Shown: in pieces, positions 50,269-59,405 of the stretch
Layout of the letters: every line of letters starts with the position of its first letter
Numbering within the stretch: the stretch's first letter is position 1
Source: Nostoc sp. PCC 7107
GTDB taxonomy: Bacteria; Cyanobacteriota; Cyanobacteriia; Cyanobacteriales; Nostocaceae
Assembly (NCBI RefSeq): GCF_000316625.1
Contig: NC_019676.1
Location: 3,924,501 to 3,988,500, forward strand
Direction: 5' to 3'
DNA length: 64,000 nucleotides
Notes under the pieces: generated by a model
The model's input: the letters and a program-made list of their open reading frames with translations, nothing else
Database searches by the model: none
Told to the model about the DNA's origin: nothing
Program-made: the position numbers and the translations under genes

Positions 50269-50726
50269 ATTGGCTTACCCCCACCCTCATCAGCTTCTGG
50301 AACGGTAATACGTTCTGCATTCACCCAGAACGCTTCTAAATTATAAAACTCCCGTTCTTTAGGCATCATGATGTGAACGATCACATCGCCGTAATCTTGC
50401 AACACCCAACTTCCTTCCGCTTTGCCTTCTGTGCGTAAGGGAGGACGTTGCCATTCAGTCTCTACTTTATCTTCTATGGCTTGGGCGATCGCCCTGACTT
50501 GCACCCTAGAGTAGCCCGTCATCATCACAAAATAATCTGCTAGGTAAGATACATCGGCTACCCTTAGTACCAAAATATCTCCTGCTTTGCGGTCTGATGC
50601 TGCTTCAGCAACAGTTATAGCTAATTGCCCACTCAAATCTTTTATACCTGTATCTAGGCTTTTGAGTGGACTATTTTTCTCCGACACAGATTGTAATGGG
50701 AGATTTCCTTGGATATAATCAGACAT
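50265..50726 (-). CDS. rsfS: Ribosomal silencing factor RsfS
   Basis: 153 residues. The RsfS/Iojap domain (about 28-138) shows [40 protein letters not shown] and the conserved [20 protein letters not shown] ending. It binds ribosomal protein uL14 on the 50S subunit and blocks subunit joining when nutrients are poor. The unusually long N-terminal 25 residues are Ser/Leu rich. It overlaps the CGLD27 gene (ATGA), an arrangement shared by many cyanobacteria. Confidence 0.93.
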   Translation of the reverse strand: MSDYIQGNLPLQSVSEKNSPLKSLDTGIKDLSGQLAITVAEAASDRKAGDILVLRVADVSYLADYFVMMTGYSRVQVRAIAQAIEDKVETEWQRPPLRTEGKAEGSWVLQDYGDVIVHIMMPKEREFYNLEAFWVNAERITVPEADEGGGKPI

Positions 50727-51205
50727 TAAACCTCAGGTGCTTGATCTCTTTTATTTTATAATTACTCACCAACAACAATTGAACAACAACTGTTTTTTTG
50801 AATACTAACAAAAAAACGCCTGTTAATGTAGTTAGTTCACAATTAACTGTGTGGATTGCAACTAAAAATCAGCCCAAATAGCTAGTAGCTAAAGCGGCCT
50901 CATTAATCAAGCAGTAAACTTTTACCAAGAATTGTAGCGAATAATTTACCCAATCAAATCGGAATATTTTAAATATTCTGCCTAAAGTATGAGTCGGAAC
51001 GATTCTGCCCCTACTTAATCATCATCAAACTCAGCTTGTTCACACAGCATATTTTGCTGTTGTGCGCTTGAAACCATAGATTAAAATAAAGCACCCATGA
51101 TATTTGCCAGTCTTCATTCAAGCGCATGAAAAATAGGAAGTTTTTCAACGCGGACTTTTCTGATGAGTCATAATTGATTTTTGACCTTAGTCAGCGTATT
51201 TTTGA
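50727..51205. other. 479-bp spacer between GT4 gene and rsfS
   Basis: No gene seen. Near 51160-51200 it contains TTGACCTTAGTCAG-type heptamer repeats. A weak hairpin (CACACAGCA/TGCTGTTGTG, 51041-51064) is present. It should hold the rsfS promoter. Confidence 0.4.
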
Positions 51206-52477
51206 CTATACTTCTTGTTTTGAAACCACTTTCGCTTCAATTACTTGGTTATCAGAGGTTACTGATTCAAACAAAGCCTCATAGTGATTTAAGGCTTGCT
51301 CAAAAGCATATTGCTCCATAGCATATTGACGGCTGTTATAGCCCAGAGTCTTCACTTTTTCCGGGTGTCTATAAAGTTCTAAAACAGATGCTGCTAAAGC
51401 TTGGGCATCCTCTGGTGGAACGATAACTCCGCCACCACTTTGTCTAATTGCTCTTGCTGCGGTACCAGCTTCAGGTACAGAAGCGACTAATGCCCGACCA
51501 CTAGCCAGCAAAACTTGAATTTTGGACGGCATATTGAAAGATATCACATTCTTCTTCTGTACGACTAAACCAACGTCAGCTGCCGCCAACATCTGTGGTA
51601 ATTCTGCACGCGGTTGAAATGGCAGTAGTAACACATTATCTGCACCACATTCTAAACAATATTGCTGCAATCGTTGTAAACCTTTAGCTTCACCAACAAT
51701 TACAAATGCAATGTCTGTGATATCACGTAATGCAGCGGCAGCTTGAATGACTGTTTCTAAACCTTGAGTTAGCGCAATGTTTCCAGAATATTGGACTACA
51801 AATTTACCGTTAAGATTGTGTGTATTACGGAACGGATTGTTTTCTTTAGGTAAAGGGCGAATGAAATTGACATCAACCCAGTTAGGAATTTGCTCGATTT
51901 TATCTGCCTCTACACCCTTAGACAGCAAATTTTCGACAAACCCATCAGCGATAACGCTAATTTTTGAGGCAGAATGGTAAGCAAATTTTTCTAATGCAGC
52001 AAATACTTTGATGAGAAATTTATTTTTCAGTAGTCCAACATGAACGGCTGCTTCCGGTAGGATATCTTGAAGATTGAGTACTACAGGACAAGCGCGTAAC
52101 CATCCCAGCAAAGCAGCAGGTACGCATACAGGTAAAGATGGTGACGTTGAGAGAATTACATCTGGTCGCCAGCCAAGTAAAGCAGGTAAAAAACTTGTCA
52201 CAACAAAACTAGCATCTAGCATTATTCGATCCAACAGATTCGGTTGTGGCCGAATCCAAACATAGCTGCGTTGGATTTGAACACCATTTTTGTACTCATT
52301 GAGGTAAAATTTGCCCCGATAATCCTCGTAAATTTGGCGTTCAGGATAATTTGGCATAGCAGTAACGACCCGCACTTCATGCCCACGCTTGACCAGGCCT
52401 TCTGCTAATTCCGTCATCAACGGGGCAATACCAATTGGTTCTGGATAGTAGTTGTAGGAGTAAATTAATATCCGCAT
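51206..52477 (-). CDS. GT4 family glycosyltransferase, WbuB-like
   Basis: 423 residues, GT-B fold. N-terminal YSYNYYPEPIGIAPLMTELA and the following VVTAMPNYPERQIYEDYRGK match the WbuB-type GT4 group of polysaccharide clusters. The donor domain (about 230 onward) has FVVQYSGNIALTQGLE; the last third has MPSKIQVLLASGRALVAS in place of the classical E-x7-E. It would add a sugar (for the WbuB group, amino sugars such as FucNAc have been reported) to a lipid-linked chain. It is isolated from other GTs, so its pathway is unknown. Confidence 0.85.
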   Translation of the reverse strand: MRILIYSYNYYPEPIGIAPLMTELAEGLVKRGHEVRVVTAMPNYPERQIYEDYRGKFYLNEYKNGVQIQRSYVWIRPQPNLLDRIMLDASFVVTSFLPALLGWRPDVILSTSPSLPVCVPAALLGWLRACPVVLNLQDILPEAAVHVGLLKNKFLIKVFAALEKFAYHSASKISVIADGFVENLLSKGVEADKIEQIPNWVDVNFIRPLPKENNPFRNTHNLNGKFVVQYSGNIALTQGLETVIQAAAALRDITDIAFVIVGEAKGLQRLQQYCLECGADNVLLLPFQPRAELPQMLAAADVGLVVQKKNVISFNMPSKIQVLLASGRALVASVPEAGTAARAIRQSGGGVIVPPEDAQALAASVLELYRHPEKVKTLGYNSRQYAMEQYAFEQALNHYEALFESVTSDNQVIEAKVVSKQEV

Positions 52478-52798
52478 AAAAAATCAGTCAGAGTCCCTGG
52501 CTTTTTGGATAATGAAAATAATGGTGTTCTGCATTTTGTTGCATCTATATTTAATTTTCTCTTTACTCTCTTTCGATGTCAGTGGTTTATCGTTGAAGAT
52601 TGAGTAAAATTTGTTATTTATTGCTTAAGTATTACTTGTTGTAATTATTACAATAATGGTGGCAATCCAAGGTATGTACACACTGAAAAACTGCCATTAT
52701 CTTTCTATCCACAGATAACTGCAATATAAAAATCAATGATGTGAGTGAATTATTAAGATGGTAGTGAATGCTGTGTTGGGAGAGGGTATAATTTAATC

Positions 52799-52889
52799 AG
52801 GACTTACGCACAGGCTACAGAAAATCGAACCACAGAGACGCAGAGGTCACGGAGAAATGAGAGTTTGAGAGGTGTTTTGCGTAAGTCCT
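52799..52889. repeat. 91-bp MITE-like repeat, copy 2 (AGGACTTACGCA ... TGCGTAAGTCCT)
   Basis: Perfect 12-bp terminal inverted repeats: AGGACTTACGCA (52799-52810) and TGCGTAAGTCCT (52878-52889). The body carries TCGAACCACAGAGACGCAGAGG. It is collinear and equal in length to the copy at 8985-9075, and better preserved. It sits between the WbuB-like and carbonic anhydrase genes. Confidence 0.7.
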
Positions 52890-53005
52890 ATTAATTACTG
52901 TTGCTACAAACAATTACCGCGTCAAACTTTCTGTTGGAACAACGTAGTAATTCACCCATTGAATAATTTGCTTGTTAAATTTCTGGTAATTGGTTGAATT
53001 GCGCC

Positions 53006-53072
53006 GTTGCATTAGCGATCGCAACTTTTGTGGAGACTAGCTGTGGGTTAAAATCGCGATCGCTAATGCAAC
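53006..53072. repeat. Perfect 17-bp inverted repeat with a HIP1 in each arm, 3' of ccaA
   Basis: GTTGCATTAGCGATCGC (53006-53022) and GCGATCGCTAATGCAAC (53056-53072) are exact inverses around 33 nt. Each arm includes GCGATCGC. The right arm begins 41 nt past the ccaA stop (minus strand). It could be a long 3' hairpin protecting or ending the ccaA mRNA, or a recombination or site-specific element. There is no T run, so it is not a classical terminator. Confidence 0.7.
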
Positions 53073-53112
53073 ATATTTACTTCTGGATTTTAATATATTG
53101 TGCTGGCTTTAA

Positions 53113-53901
53113 TTAATTTGACTGATTTGAACCGCGGTAAATTCGCTCTCTTTGCTCTGGAGAAAGATGAGGCATTGGGAAGTGATCAGATGCTACTCCT
53201 TGGTTTTGAGGAGAACGAATTGCCACATCACAATTTGGAAATTGATTGAGGATGGGATCTTCTGTGTCTGATTCGGTAAGCTGACTTTGAGGTAAGACAT
53301 AGGCGTGTTTATCGGGATCGTATGCTAAAACTTCTCCCGACTCAATTTGATAAATCCAAGCATAAATTTTAAGTTGACCGTGGTAAAGCTTGGAGTGAAT
53401 TACTGGATACGTCCGTAAATTTTCAATTTGAGTCAGAACATTTTCGGCAATCATAATCTCTAACAGTTCTTCAGATTCGTAATGACTGTAGTGGTCTAAA
53501 ACTAGTCTACGAGTTGCTTCTGCGTATTTGAGCCAATCATAAACAAGTGGCAAATCCTCTCTCAGACCTTGTAATTTCATGAGTCCTTTCATCGCGCCGC
53601 AATGAGAGTGACCACAGACAATAATTTGCTGAATTCCTAAAGCTTCTACTGCATATTCAATAGTTGCACCTTCACCGCCATTAGTTGCCCCATAGGGTGG
53701 AATAATATTGCCTGCATTGCGAATCACGAATAATTCACCTACCTGGGCTTGTGTAATTAAATTTGGGTCAAGACGTGAATCGGAACAAGTGATAAATAAT
53801 ACTCTAGGTTTTTGACCTTGCGACAGTTGCTCAAACAGTTCTTGGTGTGTCGAAAAATAGCTAGATTTAAATTCACGTAGACCTTTAATTAATTTCTTCA
53901 T
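53113..53901 (-). CDS. ccaA: Carboxysomal beta carbonic anhydrase CcaA (IcfA)
   Basis: 262 residues. Zinc ligands Cys39, Asp41 (in TCSDSRLDP) and His98, Cys101 (in CGHSHCGAMKG), with Arg43, are those of a beta carbonic anhydrase. Beyond the catalytic core (to about 200) it has the extended C-terminus of the Synechocystis IcfA/CcaA type, ending HLSPEQRERIYRGS. In that protein the C-terminal extension binds CcmM and places the enzyme in the carboxysome, where it makes CO2 for Rubisco. The linker before the end differs in length from the Synechocystis form. Comparison to Synechocystis is from memory, so paralog identity is fairly but not fully certain. Confidence 0.87.
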   Translation of the reverse strand: MKKLIKGLREFKSSYFSTHQELFEQLSQGQKPRVLFITCSDSRLDPNLITQAQVGELFVIRNAGNIIPPYGATNGGEGATIEYAVEALGIQQIIVCGHSHCGAMKGLMKLQGLREDLPLVYDWLKYAEATRRLVLDHYSHYESEELLEIMIAENVLTQIENLRTYPVIHSKLYHGQLKIYAWIYQIESGEVLAYDPDKHAYVLPQSQLTESDTEDPILNQFPNCDVAIRSPQNQGVASDHFPMPHLSPEQRERIYRGSNQSN

Positions 53902-54361
53902 TACTAAGTTCCAGAAATACGCGTGGGGGAATTACCAATCAGACAAGATTGATTAAGAGTGAGATAATATCAAGAGCAGACTGATTAGCGAGAGAATTAG
54001 CAAATTGGTGGCAACATTAGGAGCGTCAGCCTTTTTGTTGAGGTTAGTGTCTCTATGGCAAAACAGTAGCAACTTGTTTTAAGAAATTATTGTTGACGCT
54101 TTGAGAAATAAGAACTAATTAACAATGACTTCTATATCATAGGGTAAATTGGTGCTTTAATGGTAAGTAGAATAGGTAGTTAAAGATAAATAATTGTTGT
54201 TAAGACAAGGCTGCTGTATTTAAGGCTGAGTGTTAATTCGGCATAATCTATAGAGATTGAGATTTGGTTGTCGCGGATAATTATCTTGACTCATCAATAG
54301 ATATAGCAAGCGCTATGACTGCAAGTACCAAAAAACCGCCTTTTTCAGAGTGTTTACAAGA
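53902..54361. other. 460-bp divergent spacer
   Basis: AT-rich, no gene. It holds the ccaA promoter region (leftward) and that of the small gene at 54362 (rightward). No clear regulatory motif is visible. Confidence 0.4.
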
Positions 54362-54589
54362 ATGGCTGCACAAAATCAACCGCAACGAATTCAAATAGAG
54401 TTAGAATTATCACCAGAATTGTACGAAACCATCAATAATCTTGCACAGCAGCTACATGGAGATCGTGTGGAGGTAATACTAAAAGCGATCGCTCTCTTAG
54501 AAGTAGCTTTAGAAGCCAAGCAAAAAGGCAAACATCTCTGGATTGTAAATGATCAGGATAACCTAGAAACTCAAATTGTGGGCATCTAA
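54362..54589 (+). CDS. Small ribbon-helix-helix-like protein
   Basis: 75 residues from ATG 54362 (a GTG at 54350 is also in frame). The segment RIQIELELSPELYETINNLAQQL matches the strand-helix-helix pattern of ribbon-helix-helix DNA-binding proteins such as antitoxins or small regulators, followed by a second helix (EVILKAIALLEVALEAK). The assignment is on pattern alone. The downstream gene starts 4 bp later, so they may be an operon of two, perhaps like a toxin-antitoxin pair, although the partner is a membrane protein. Confidence 0.5.
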   Translation: MAAQNQPQRIQIELELSPELYETINNLAQQLHGDRVEVILKAIALLEVALEAKQKGKHLWIVNDQDNLETQIVGI

Positions 54590-54593
54590 TAAC

Positions 54594-54845
54594 ATGACAG
54601 ATGTCAAAAATTTATCCCAAATCATTGCTAATAAAGGCCAAAATCCCTTAGTAATATCAGCAATAAACAAACAGTCCCCAGCTGATGCCGAACTTGATCG
54701 CCAGCTACGAGAACTTCAATTTAAACAAGAACTTAGAAAAAGCTGGATATTATTTATAGTTAGAGATGTAGTAATTTTCTCCGCAATTATCTTTTTTATT
54801 TTTGCAGTTAGCGGTTATTCTTTATTTATGAATATTTATAGATAA
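54594..54845 (+). CDS. Small single-pass membrane protein
   Basis: 83 residues from ATG 54594, chosen because the ORF start at 54576 overlaps the previous gene more and adds only a few residues. It has a polar, Gln- and Lys-rich N-terminal half (LSQIIANKGQNPLVIS) and one C-terminal hydrophobic helix (DVVIFSAIIFFIFAVSGYSL). The topology fits a tail-anchored protein. It follows the RHH-like gene after 4 bp; function unknown. Confidence 0.5.
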   Translation: MTDVKNLSQIIANKGQNPLVISAINKQSPADAELDRQLRELQFKQELRKSWILFIVRDVVIFSAIIFFIFAVSGYSLFMNIYR

Positions 54846-55302
54846 AAGTATTGGCTGCAAATAGCGACGTTGCGGAACTATGAAGCGGATGAATAAATTA
54901 CTTTAAAACCTGTGATAAATTTACAATTTAGCAGTGCTGAGAAGTAGTTTAGACCTCATCAGCAAAGCTTGTGCTATTACCATTGCTAATAGAAATATTT
55001 AGATAGACAAAATATCTGCAATTTGTATGAGGAAAGCTCTAGCGGCTTAAGACAAAGTTGTAAATATCAGCCAGCAAGCGCCACCGCAAGACTATCGCCC
55101 TGTAAACGACAAGATGAATTCGTTTTTGCGGGAGGATTTACTTAACGATCGCACTCTCACCGGGAGCATCCATTTTTGTCAGAAACACCAAGCGATTGGA
55201 AATCGCGGCTACACAAACAAAGTCCGCCTACGCGGACTATCTCAAAACCCGCGCAGGCGGGTTTAGTTTTTATAGCCCCAGACTTCAGTCTGTTCGCGTA
55301 GC
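54846..55302. repeat. Intergenic region ending in a Nostoc-type stem-loop repeat
   Basis: First 300 bp show no gene. From about 55221 two perfect stem-loops occur in tandem: AGTCCGC-CTAC-GCGGACT (55221-55238) and AAACCCGC-GCAG-GCGGGTTT (55245-55264), followed by CAGACTTCAGTCTG and CGCGTAGCGTGCGCC. They look like dispersed hairpin repeats. This unit directly adjoins the truncated aldo/keto reductase fragment, so it may mark the deletion point. Confidence 0.6.
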
Positions 55303-55572
55303 GTGCGCCTTAGCGCAGGGCTATTTGCCGAAAGTGGATGCACCCCTCTCACCGCAGTCCAAAAACTCAAATCAATTGCTCAAGACTTGGGTTTGAGTAT
55401 GCCACAATTGGCGCTGGCTTGGATATTACGAGATGAGCGTGTGTCTTCAGCAATTATTGGTGCTAGTCGTCCAGCACAAGTTGTTGATAACGCTGCTGCA
55501 TCAGGAGTGAAATTAGATGCAGATATACTGGCTGCAATCGACCAAATACTTGCACCAGTTGCACAAAAGTGA
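55303..55572 (+). pseudogene. Aldo/keto reductase C-terminal remnant
   Basis: About 75 residues from about 55348 match the end of an aldo/keto reductase: LKSIAQDLGLSMPQLALAWI, then RDERVSSAIIGASRPAQVVD and LDADILAAIDQIL. The normal N-terminal 250 residues with the Asp-Tyr-Lys-His tetrad are absent; the upstream sequence is the hairpin repeat described at 54846-55302. It is therefore a 5'-truncated fossil. The ORF start MRLSAGLFAE is formed from the repeat. Confidence 0.85.
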
Positions 55573-55920
55573 GATAAGTAACTGCTGCTTAGAGCGAACC
55601 CAAAAATTTTTTGCTGTCTTACCGGAAAGGATAGAACTAAAGATGTATCTGATTACATAGCAAATTTACTATGTGTAAACTGGGGATAAAGTTCTAAAAT
55701 TCCCCTTCTTAAATCTATCTTTCCTTCTCTCTATCTGCTCTGGTTATCAGCCAGGGCAGTTTTAATTTTATTGGTAGATAGCAAAATCCAAAATCTCCAA
55801 TGAAATTAGCTGGTTTTTGTACGTATGACTGCGATCGCCAACTCTACTTTAGCCTTATTCTGGTTTTGGAGATCAGCAACTAAATCTATATTCTAGTTAG
55901 CTCAGGTTGGAGAGTAGGCA
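55573..55920. other. 348-bp spacer before the permease gene
   Basis: No gene seen. It contains one AAAATCCAAAATC-type repeat unit (about 55785-55797) and a HIP1 site near 55832. It should hold the promoter of the gene at 55921. Confidence 0.4.
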
Positions 55921-57108
55921 ATGGTAGTTCTGCGGTACTTGGTAATTTTGCTGACTTATCTTGGTTTAGGGCTGGGCTACTTACCTGGACTGCGGATGAA
56001 TCGCGCTACTATCGCCCTTGTCGGTGCGGCTTTGTTAATGGCATTGGGATTACTTGATCTAACTGCGGCTTGGGGTGCTATTGACTACAACACTATTGTT
56101 TTCTTGTTTGGCATGATGATCATCAGTGCAAATCTAGCCGCTTCAGGTTTTTTCCAGTTGGCTGTTGATTACACTATCCGTTATATCCACAGTCCATTCG
56201 GGTTACTAATAGTCCTAACTTTTGGTGGCGGGTTGCTTTCAGCACTGTTCCTTAATGATACGATCGCCCTAATCCTCACACCTCTGGTAGTTGGTATCAC
56301 TCAATTACTTAATCTCAACCCTGTTCCCTACCTGTTAGCATTGGCTGGCGCAACAAATCTTGGTTCTGTTGCTACCCTCAGTGGAAATCCGCAGAATATT
56401 TTAATTGGTTCTTTTTCTGGTATTGGTTATCTGGATTTTGCCAAAGCTTTGACACCACTAGCGTTGGCCAGTTTGGCAATCCAGGTAGTTTGGTTATGGT
56501 GGTTGTATCCAGAGGTGCGATCGCTACGTCCTGATTTGAAAGTAGAATTACCTCACTACCGGATTTTTAAACCTTTGTTAGCCAAGAGTCTGCTGATTAC
56601 CACTGGCTTGCTAGGAGCATTTTTGCTAGGAATTCCCACTGCGGAGGCTACCTTAATTGCTGCTGGACTATTACTAGTCACACGCCGCCTCAAGCCAGAG
56701 CGAATTTTGCAAAAGGTTGATTGGGATTTGCTATTAATGTTCTGTGGGCTGTTTATCTTGACGGAAGGTGTGCAGAAATTGGGTGTGCTGGAATCTTTTG
56801 TTCGTTTTGTGCATGATCCCTTAAGTATTCTGGGAGTAACAGTATTGTTGTCAAATCTGGTATCCAATGTGCCGGCTGTACTGCTACTACATCACATCAT
56901 CCCCCATCCCAACACTCAAACTTGGCTGCTGCTGGCGGCGGCTTCTACATTGGCAGGAAATTTGACGCTATTGGGTTCTGTTGCCAATTTGATTGTTGCG
57001 GAGGCTGTTGCTAAAAAAGGATATCGGCTGACATTTGGGGAGCATTTGCGATTTGGTTTCCCGTTAACTGTTGTGACTCTGGCGCTGACATATTTCTGGA
57101 TTTTTTAA
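55921..57108 (+). CDS. ArsB/NhaD-like ion permease
   Basis: 395 residues with ten to eleven hydrophobic helices and little loop sequence. GYLPGLRMNRATIALVGAAL and FLFGMMIISANLAASGFF followed by ALFLNDTIALILTPLVVGI (helix-breaking Asn-Asp) and GATNLGSVATLSGNPQNIL match the IT superfamily (ArsB, NhaD, SLC13/CitM) of anion or sodium/proton carriers. A second repeat half has LLSNLVSNVPAVLLLHHI and LAGNLTLLGSVANLIVAE. The substrate (arsenite, organic acids, silicate or sodium) cannot be told by motif. No arsenic genes are next to it. Confidence 0.85.
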   Translation: MVVLRYLVILLTYLGLGLGYLPGLRMNRATIALVGAALLMALGLLDLTAAWGAIDYNTIVFLFGMMIISANLAASGFFQLAVDYTIRYIHSPFGLLIVLTFGGGLLSALFLNDTIALILTPLVVGITQLLNLNPVPYLLALAGATNLGSVATLSGNPQNILIGSFSGIGYLDFAKALTPLALASLAIQVVWLWWLYPEVRSLRPDLKVELPHYRIFKPLLAKSLLITTGLLGAFLLGIPTAEATLIAAGLLLVTRRLKPERILQKVDWDLLLMFCGLFILTEGVQKLGVLESFVRFVHDPLSILGVTVLLSNLVSNVPAVLLLHHIIPHPNTQTWLLLAAASTLAGNLTLLGSVANLIVAEAVAKKGYRLTFGEHLRFGFPLTVVTLALTYFWIF

Positions 57109-57133
57109 GCCCTAAGTAACGCAGAGGTTTTAG

Positions 57134-57865
57134 TTAATCAAGTTTCTGTGGTCTGCTGTAGTTCCTCAGATTGACTGGTACTTCAATATCAGGAGCTAAT
57201 TGAGCATCACTTATGGGTACAGATGCCGTTAATTTTAAGGGTATTTCGCCTGCCCATACTGGTATTTGATAATCAACGTCATCATCAATTGGCCCACCAG
57301 TGCGAATTTTAGCACTGGCTTCTGTGAGTGGGAGAGATAGTACTATTGTTCTGGCTAATTCCTGATGATTTGGCGATCGCACTTGTTGCCACCTGCCCAA
57401 AATTACGTGTTCTGTAAATGCTTGCAACGCCGCTAATTTCCGTTCTGTATCCTCGACTAGAGTTGCTTTACCAAAGATGACGACTGAGCGATAATTCATG
57501 GAGTGGTGAAACGCCGATCGCGCTAATACTAACCCATCAATTAAAGTCACTGTTACGCAGACATCAATACCTTGTTGCAGCGATCGCAACATTCGACTTG
57601 CAGGTGAACCATGAATATATAATGTATCTTCAACCCTTCCATAGGCTGTAGGAATCACAAAAGGCTGTCCATTGGCAATAAAACCTATATGACAGACTAA
57701 TGCTTCATCTAATATTTGATAAATGGTTTCGCTTTCGTAGTTAGCTCTTTGGGGTGTGCGTTTAACTGTGCTTCTTGGGCTGGGAGCTTGTGGTTGAGGC
57801 ATGAATGGAACTTTCAACTCTATATCGTTAGAGTAATCAGGTAAGTGGAATGATACAAGAGCCAC
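57134..57865 (-). CDS. PNPOx-like flavin-binding protein
   Basis: 243 residues. After a 25-residue leader comes a split-barrel fold (about 35-215): YQILDEALVCHIGFIANGQP FVIPTAYGRVEDTLYIHGS and SMNYRSVVIFGKATLVEDTE are the marks of pyridoxamine 5'-phosphate oxidase-like FMN proteins. It may oxidise or reduce small substrates. It is divergent from the MocR gene with only 41 bp between starts, an arrangement often seen for MocR-regulated genes; the MocR protein probably controls it. Confidence 0.85.
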   Translation of the reverse strand: MALVSFHLPDYSNDIELKVPFMPQPQAPSPRSTVKRTPQRANYESETIYQILDEALVCHIGFIANGQPFVIPTAYGRVEDTLYIHGSPASRMLRSLQQGIDVCVTVTLIDGLVLARSAFHHSMNYRSVVIFGKATLVEDTERKLAALQAFTEHVILGRWQQVRSPNHQELARTIVLSLPLTEASAKIRTGGPIDDDVDYQIPVWAGEIPLKLTASVPISDAQLAPDIEVPVNLRNYSRPQKLD

Positions 57866-57906
57866 TTTTTAATTAAATTACCAGTCCACTTATCTTTGGC
57901 ACTCGA
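57866..57906. promoter_or_regulatory. Shared MocR control region
   Basis: The only 41 bp between the divergent start codons of the PNPOx-like and MocR genes. It must hold parts of both promoters, and likely the MocR binding site, as is usual for autoregulated MocR pairs. No clear direct repeat could be made out by eye. Confidence 0.45.
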
Positions 57907-59376
57907 ATGGATTTTGTCATCAATATCGACCCCAAAGCCGCTTTACCTTTGCATCGCCAAGTTTACACAGAAATTCGTCAGGCGATTCTTACAGGAAGGT
58001 TAACCCCAGGAGAAAAATTACCTTCAACCCGTGTACTGGCTCAATTGCTTACTGTTTCTCGCGCCACTGTCACCCAAAGTTATGAGATGCTCCTGAGTGA
58101 AGGTTATCTAGAAACTATTATTGGTTCAGGTACATTTGTCTGTCGTCAACTTCCTGATGAATTACTCAACACCACACCAATTCAGGCAAAATCACAAAAA
58201 ATTTATGATTCCATATCTTTATCAACCTATGGTAAAAGTTTGAGTCAGGGCAAATACTTACACCTACCAGAAGCAGAGGTAGATATTAGCTTTAGTTATG
58301 GACGACCAGCTTTTGATCAGTTCCCCATCAAGTTGTGGCGTAAGCTTTTGTCTCGCCATTGTCAAGCTAATAAATATATTCTTGATTATACTTACGACTC
58401 TCAAGGTTATCTACTTCTGCGGGAGGCGATCGCTGCTTATTTATCTCGCTCCAGAGCAGTGAAATGTAATTCAGGGCAAATCATTATTGTTGGTGGTTCA
58501 CAACAGGGTATTGACTTAATTACTCGGATATTAATTGATCGGGGTGATTGGGTAGCGGTGGAAGACCCTGGTTATTTAAGTGCTAGACGAGCTTTTTTAG
58601 CGCAGGGAGCTAATTTATTCCCTGTAAGTGTAGATAAATCAGGGTTAATCGTCAATCATTTAACAACAGCTATAATTCCTAAAGTTAAGCTGGTTTATGT
58701 CACGCCATCACACCAATTTCCGACAGGTGCGACATTATCTCTGGCTCGTAGATTAGAGTTATTAGCTTGGGCGCAAAAATCAAGGGTAATGATTATTGAA
58801 GATGACTATGACAGTGAGTATCGTTATGGTGAGCGACCCATACCAGCATTGCAAGGATTAGACCAAGGTAACTCAGTCATCTATGTGGGGACATTCTCTA
58901 AAGTACTCTTTCCGGCTTTGCGTCTGGGTTATTTAGTTTTACCAGCAAATTTAGTCCCAATATTTGCCCGTGGGAAATGGTTAGCAGATCGGCAATGTAA
59001 TTTATTAGAACAGTATGCCTTGACTGATTTTATTAGCGAAGGACATTTAGAACGACATATTAGAAGGATGCGATCGCTTTACGATGGGCGCAGGCAAACT
59101 TTGGTGCAGTCTTTGTTTGAGCATTTTGGTAACACAATTGAAATCTTGGGAGAAAATGCCGGAATGCACTTAATGGTAAAATTCAATACCCAACTCGGCG
59201 ATGATGAAATAGTTCAGCGTGCGGCGCTTGCTGGAGTCAATATTGGGGCAGCTTATCCTCAATATTTAAAAGATAGCCCTGGTAGTGAATTTATCTTTGG
59301 ATATGCTGAACTCAGCAATCAGAAAATACAAGAAGGAGTACGTCGATTAGCTGAGGTTATACCAATCCAAAATTAA
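57907..59376 (+). CDS. MocR/PdxR-type GntR-aminotransferase regulator
   Basis: 489 residues. A GntR winged helix (about 1-80: LPLHRQVYTEIRQAIL, LPSTRVLAQLLTVSRATVTQ, GYLETIIGSGTFV) is joined to a fold-type I aminotransferase domain (about 115-489) with PLP-binding Lys332 in YVGTFSKVLFPALRLGYL and IIEDDYDSEYRYG. MocR proteins bind PLP and act as regulators, not as enzymes, in most cases; PdxR members control pyridoxal phosphate synthesis. The adjacent divergent PNPOx-like gene fits such a target. A PLP synthase gene is absent from the window. Confidence 0.92.
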   Translation: MDFVINIDPKAALPLHRQVYTEIRQAILTGRLTPGEKLPSTRVLAQLLTVSRATVTQSYEMLLSEGYLETIIGSGTFVCRQLPDELLNTTPIQAKSQKIYDSISLSTYGKSLSQGKYLHLPEAEVDISFSYGRPAFDQFPIKLWRKLLSRHCQANKYILDYTYDSQGYLLLREAIAAYLSRSRAVKCNSGQIIIVGGSQQGIDLITRILIDRGDWVAVEDPGYLSARRAFLAQGANLFPVSVDKSGLIVNHLTTAIIPKVKLVYVTPSHQFPTGATLSLARRLELLAWAQKSRVMIIEDDYDSEYRYGERPIPALQGLDQGNSVIYVGTFSKVLFPALRLGYLVLPANLVPIFARGKWLADRQCNLLEQYALTDFISEGHLERHIRRMRSLYDGRRQTLVQSLFEHFGNTIEILGENAGMHLMVKFNTQLGDDEIVQRAALAGVNIGAAYPQYLKDSPGSEFIFGYAELSNQKIQEGVRRLAEVIPIQN

Positions 59377-59405
59377 ACAGGATATCCGCAAACATCAAAC
59401 AAAAG

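Noticed and set aside
55196-55396. 66-codon plus-strand ORF over the hairpin repeat
   Set aside because: Encoded by the stem-loop repeats; not a protein-like sequence.
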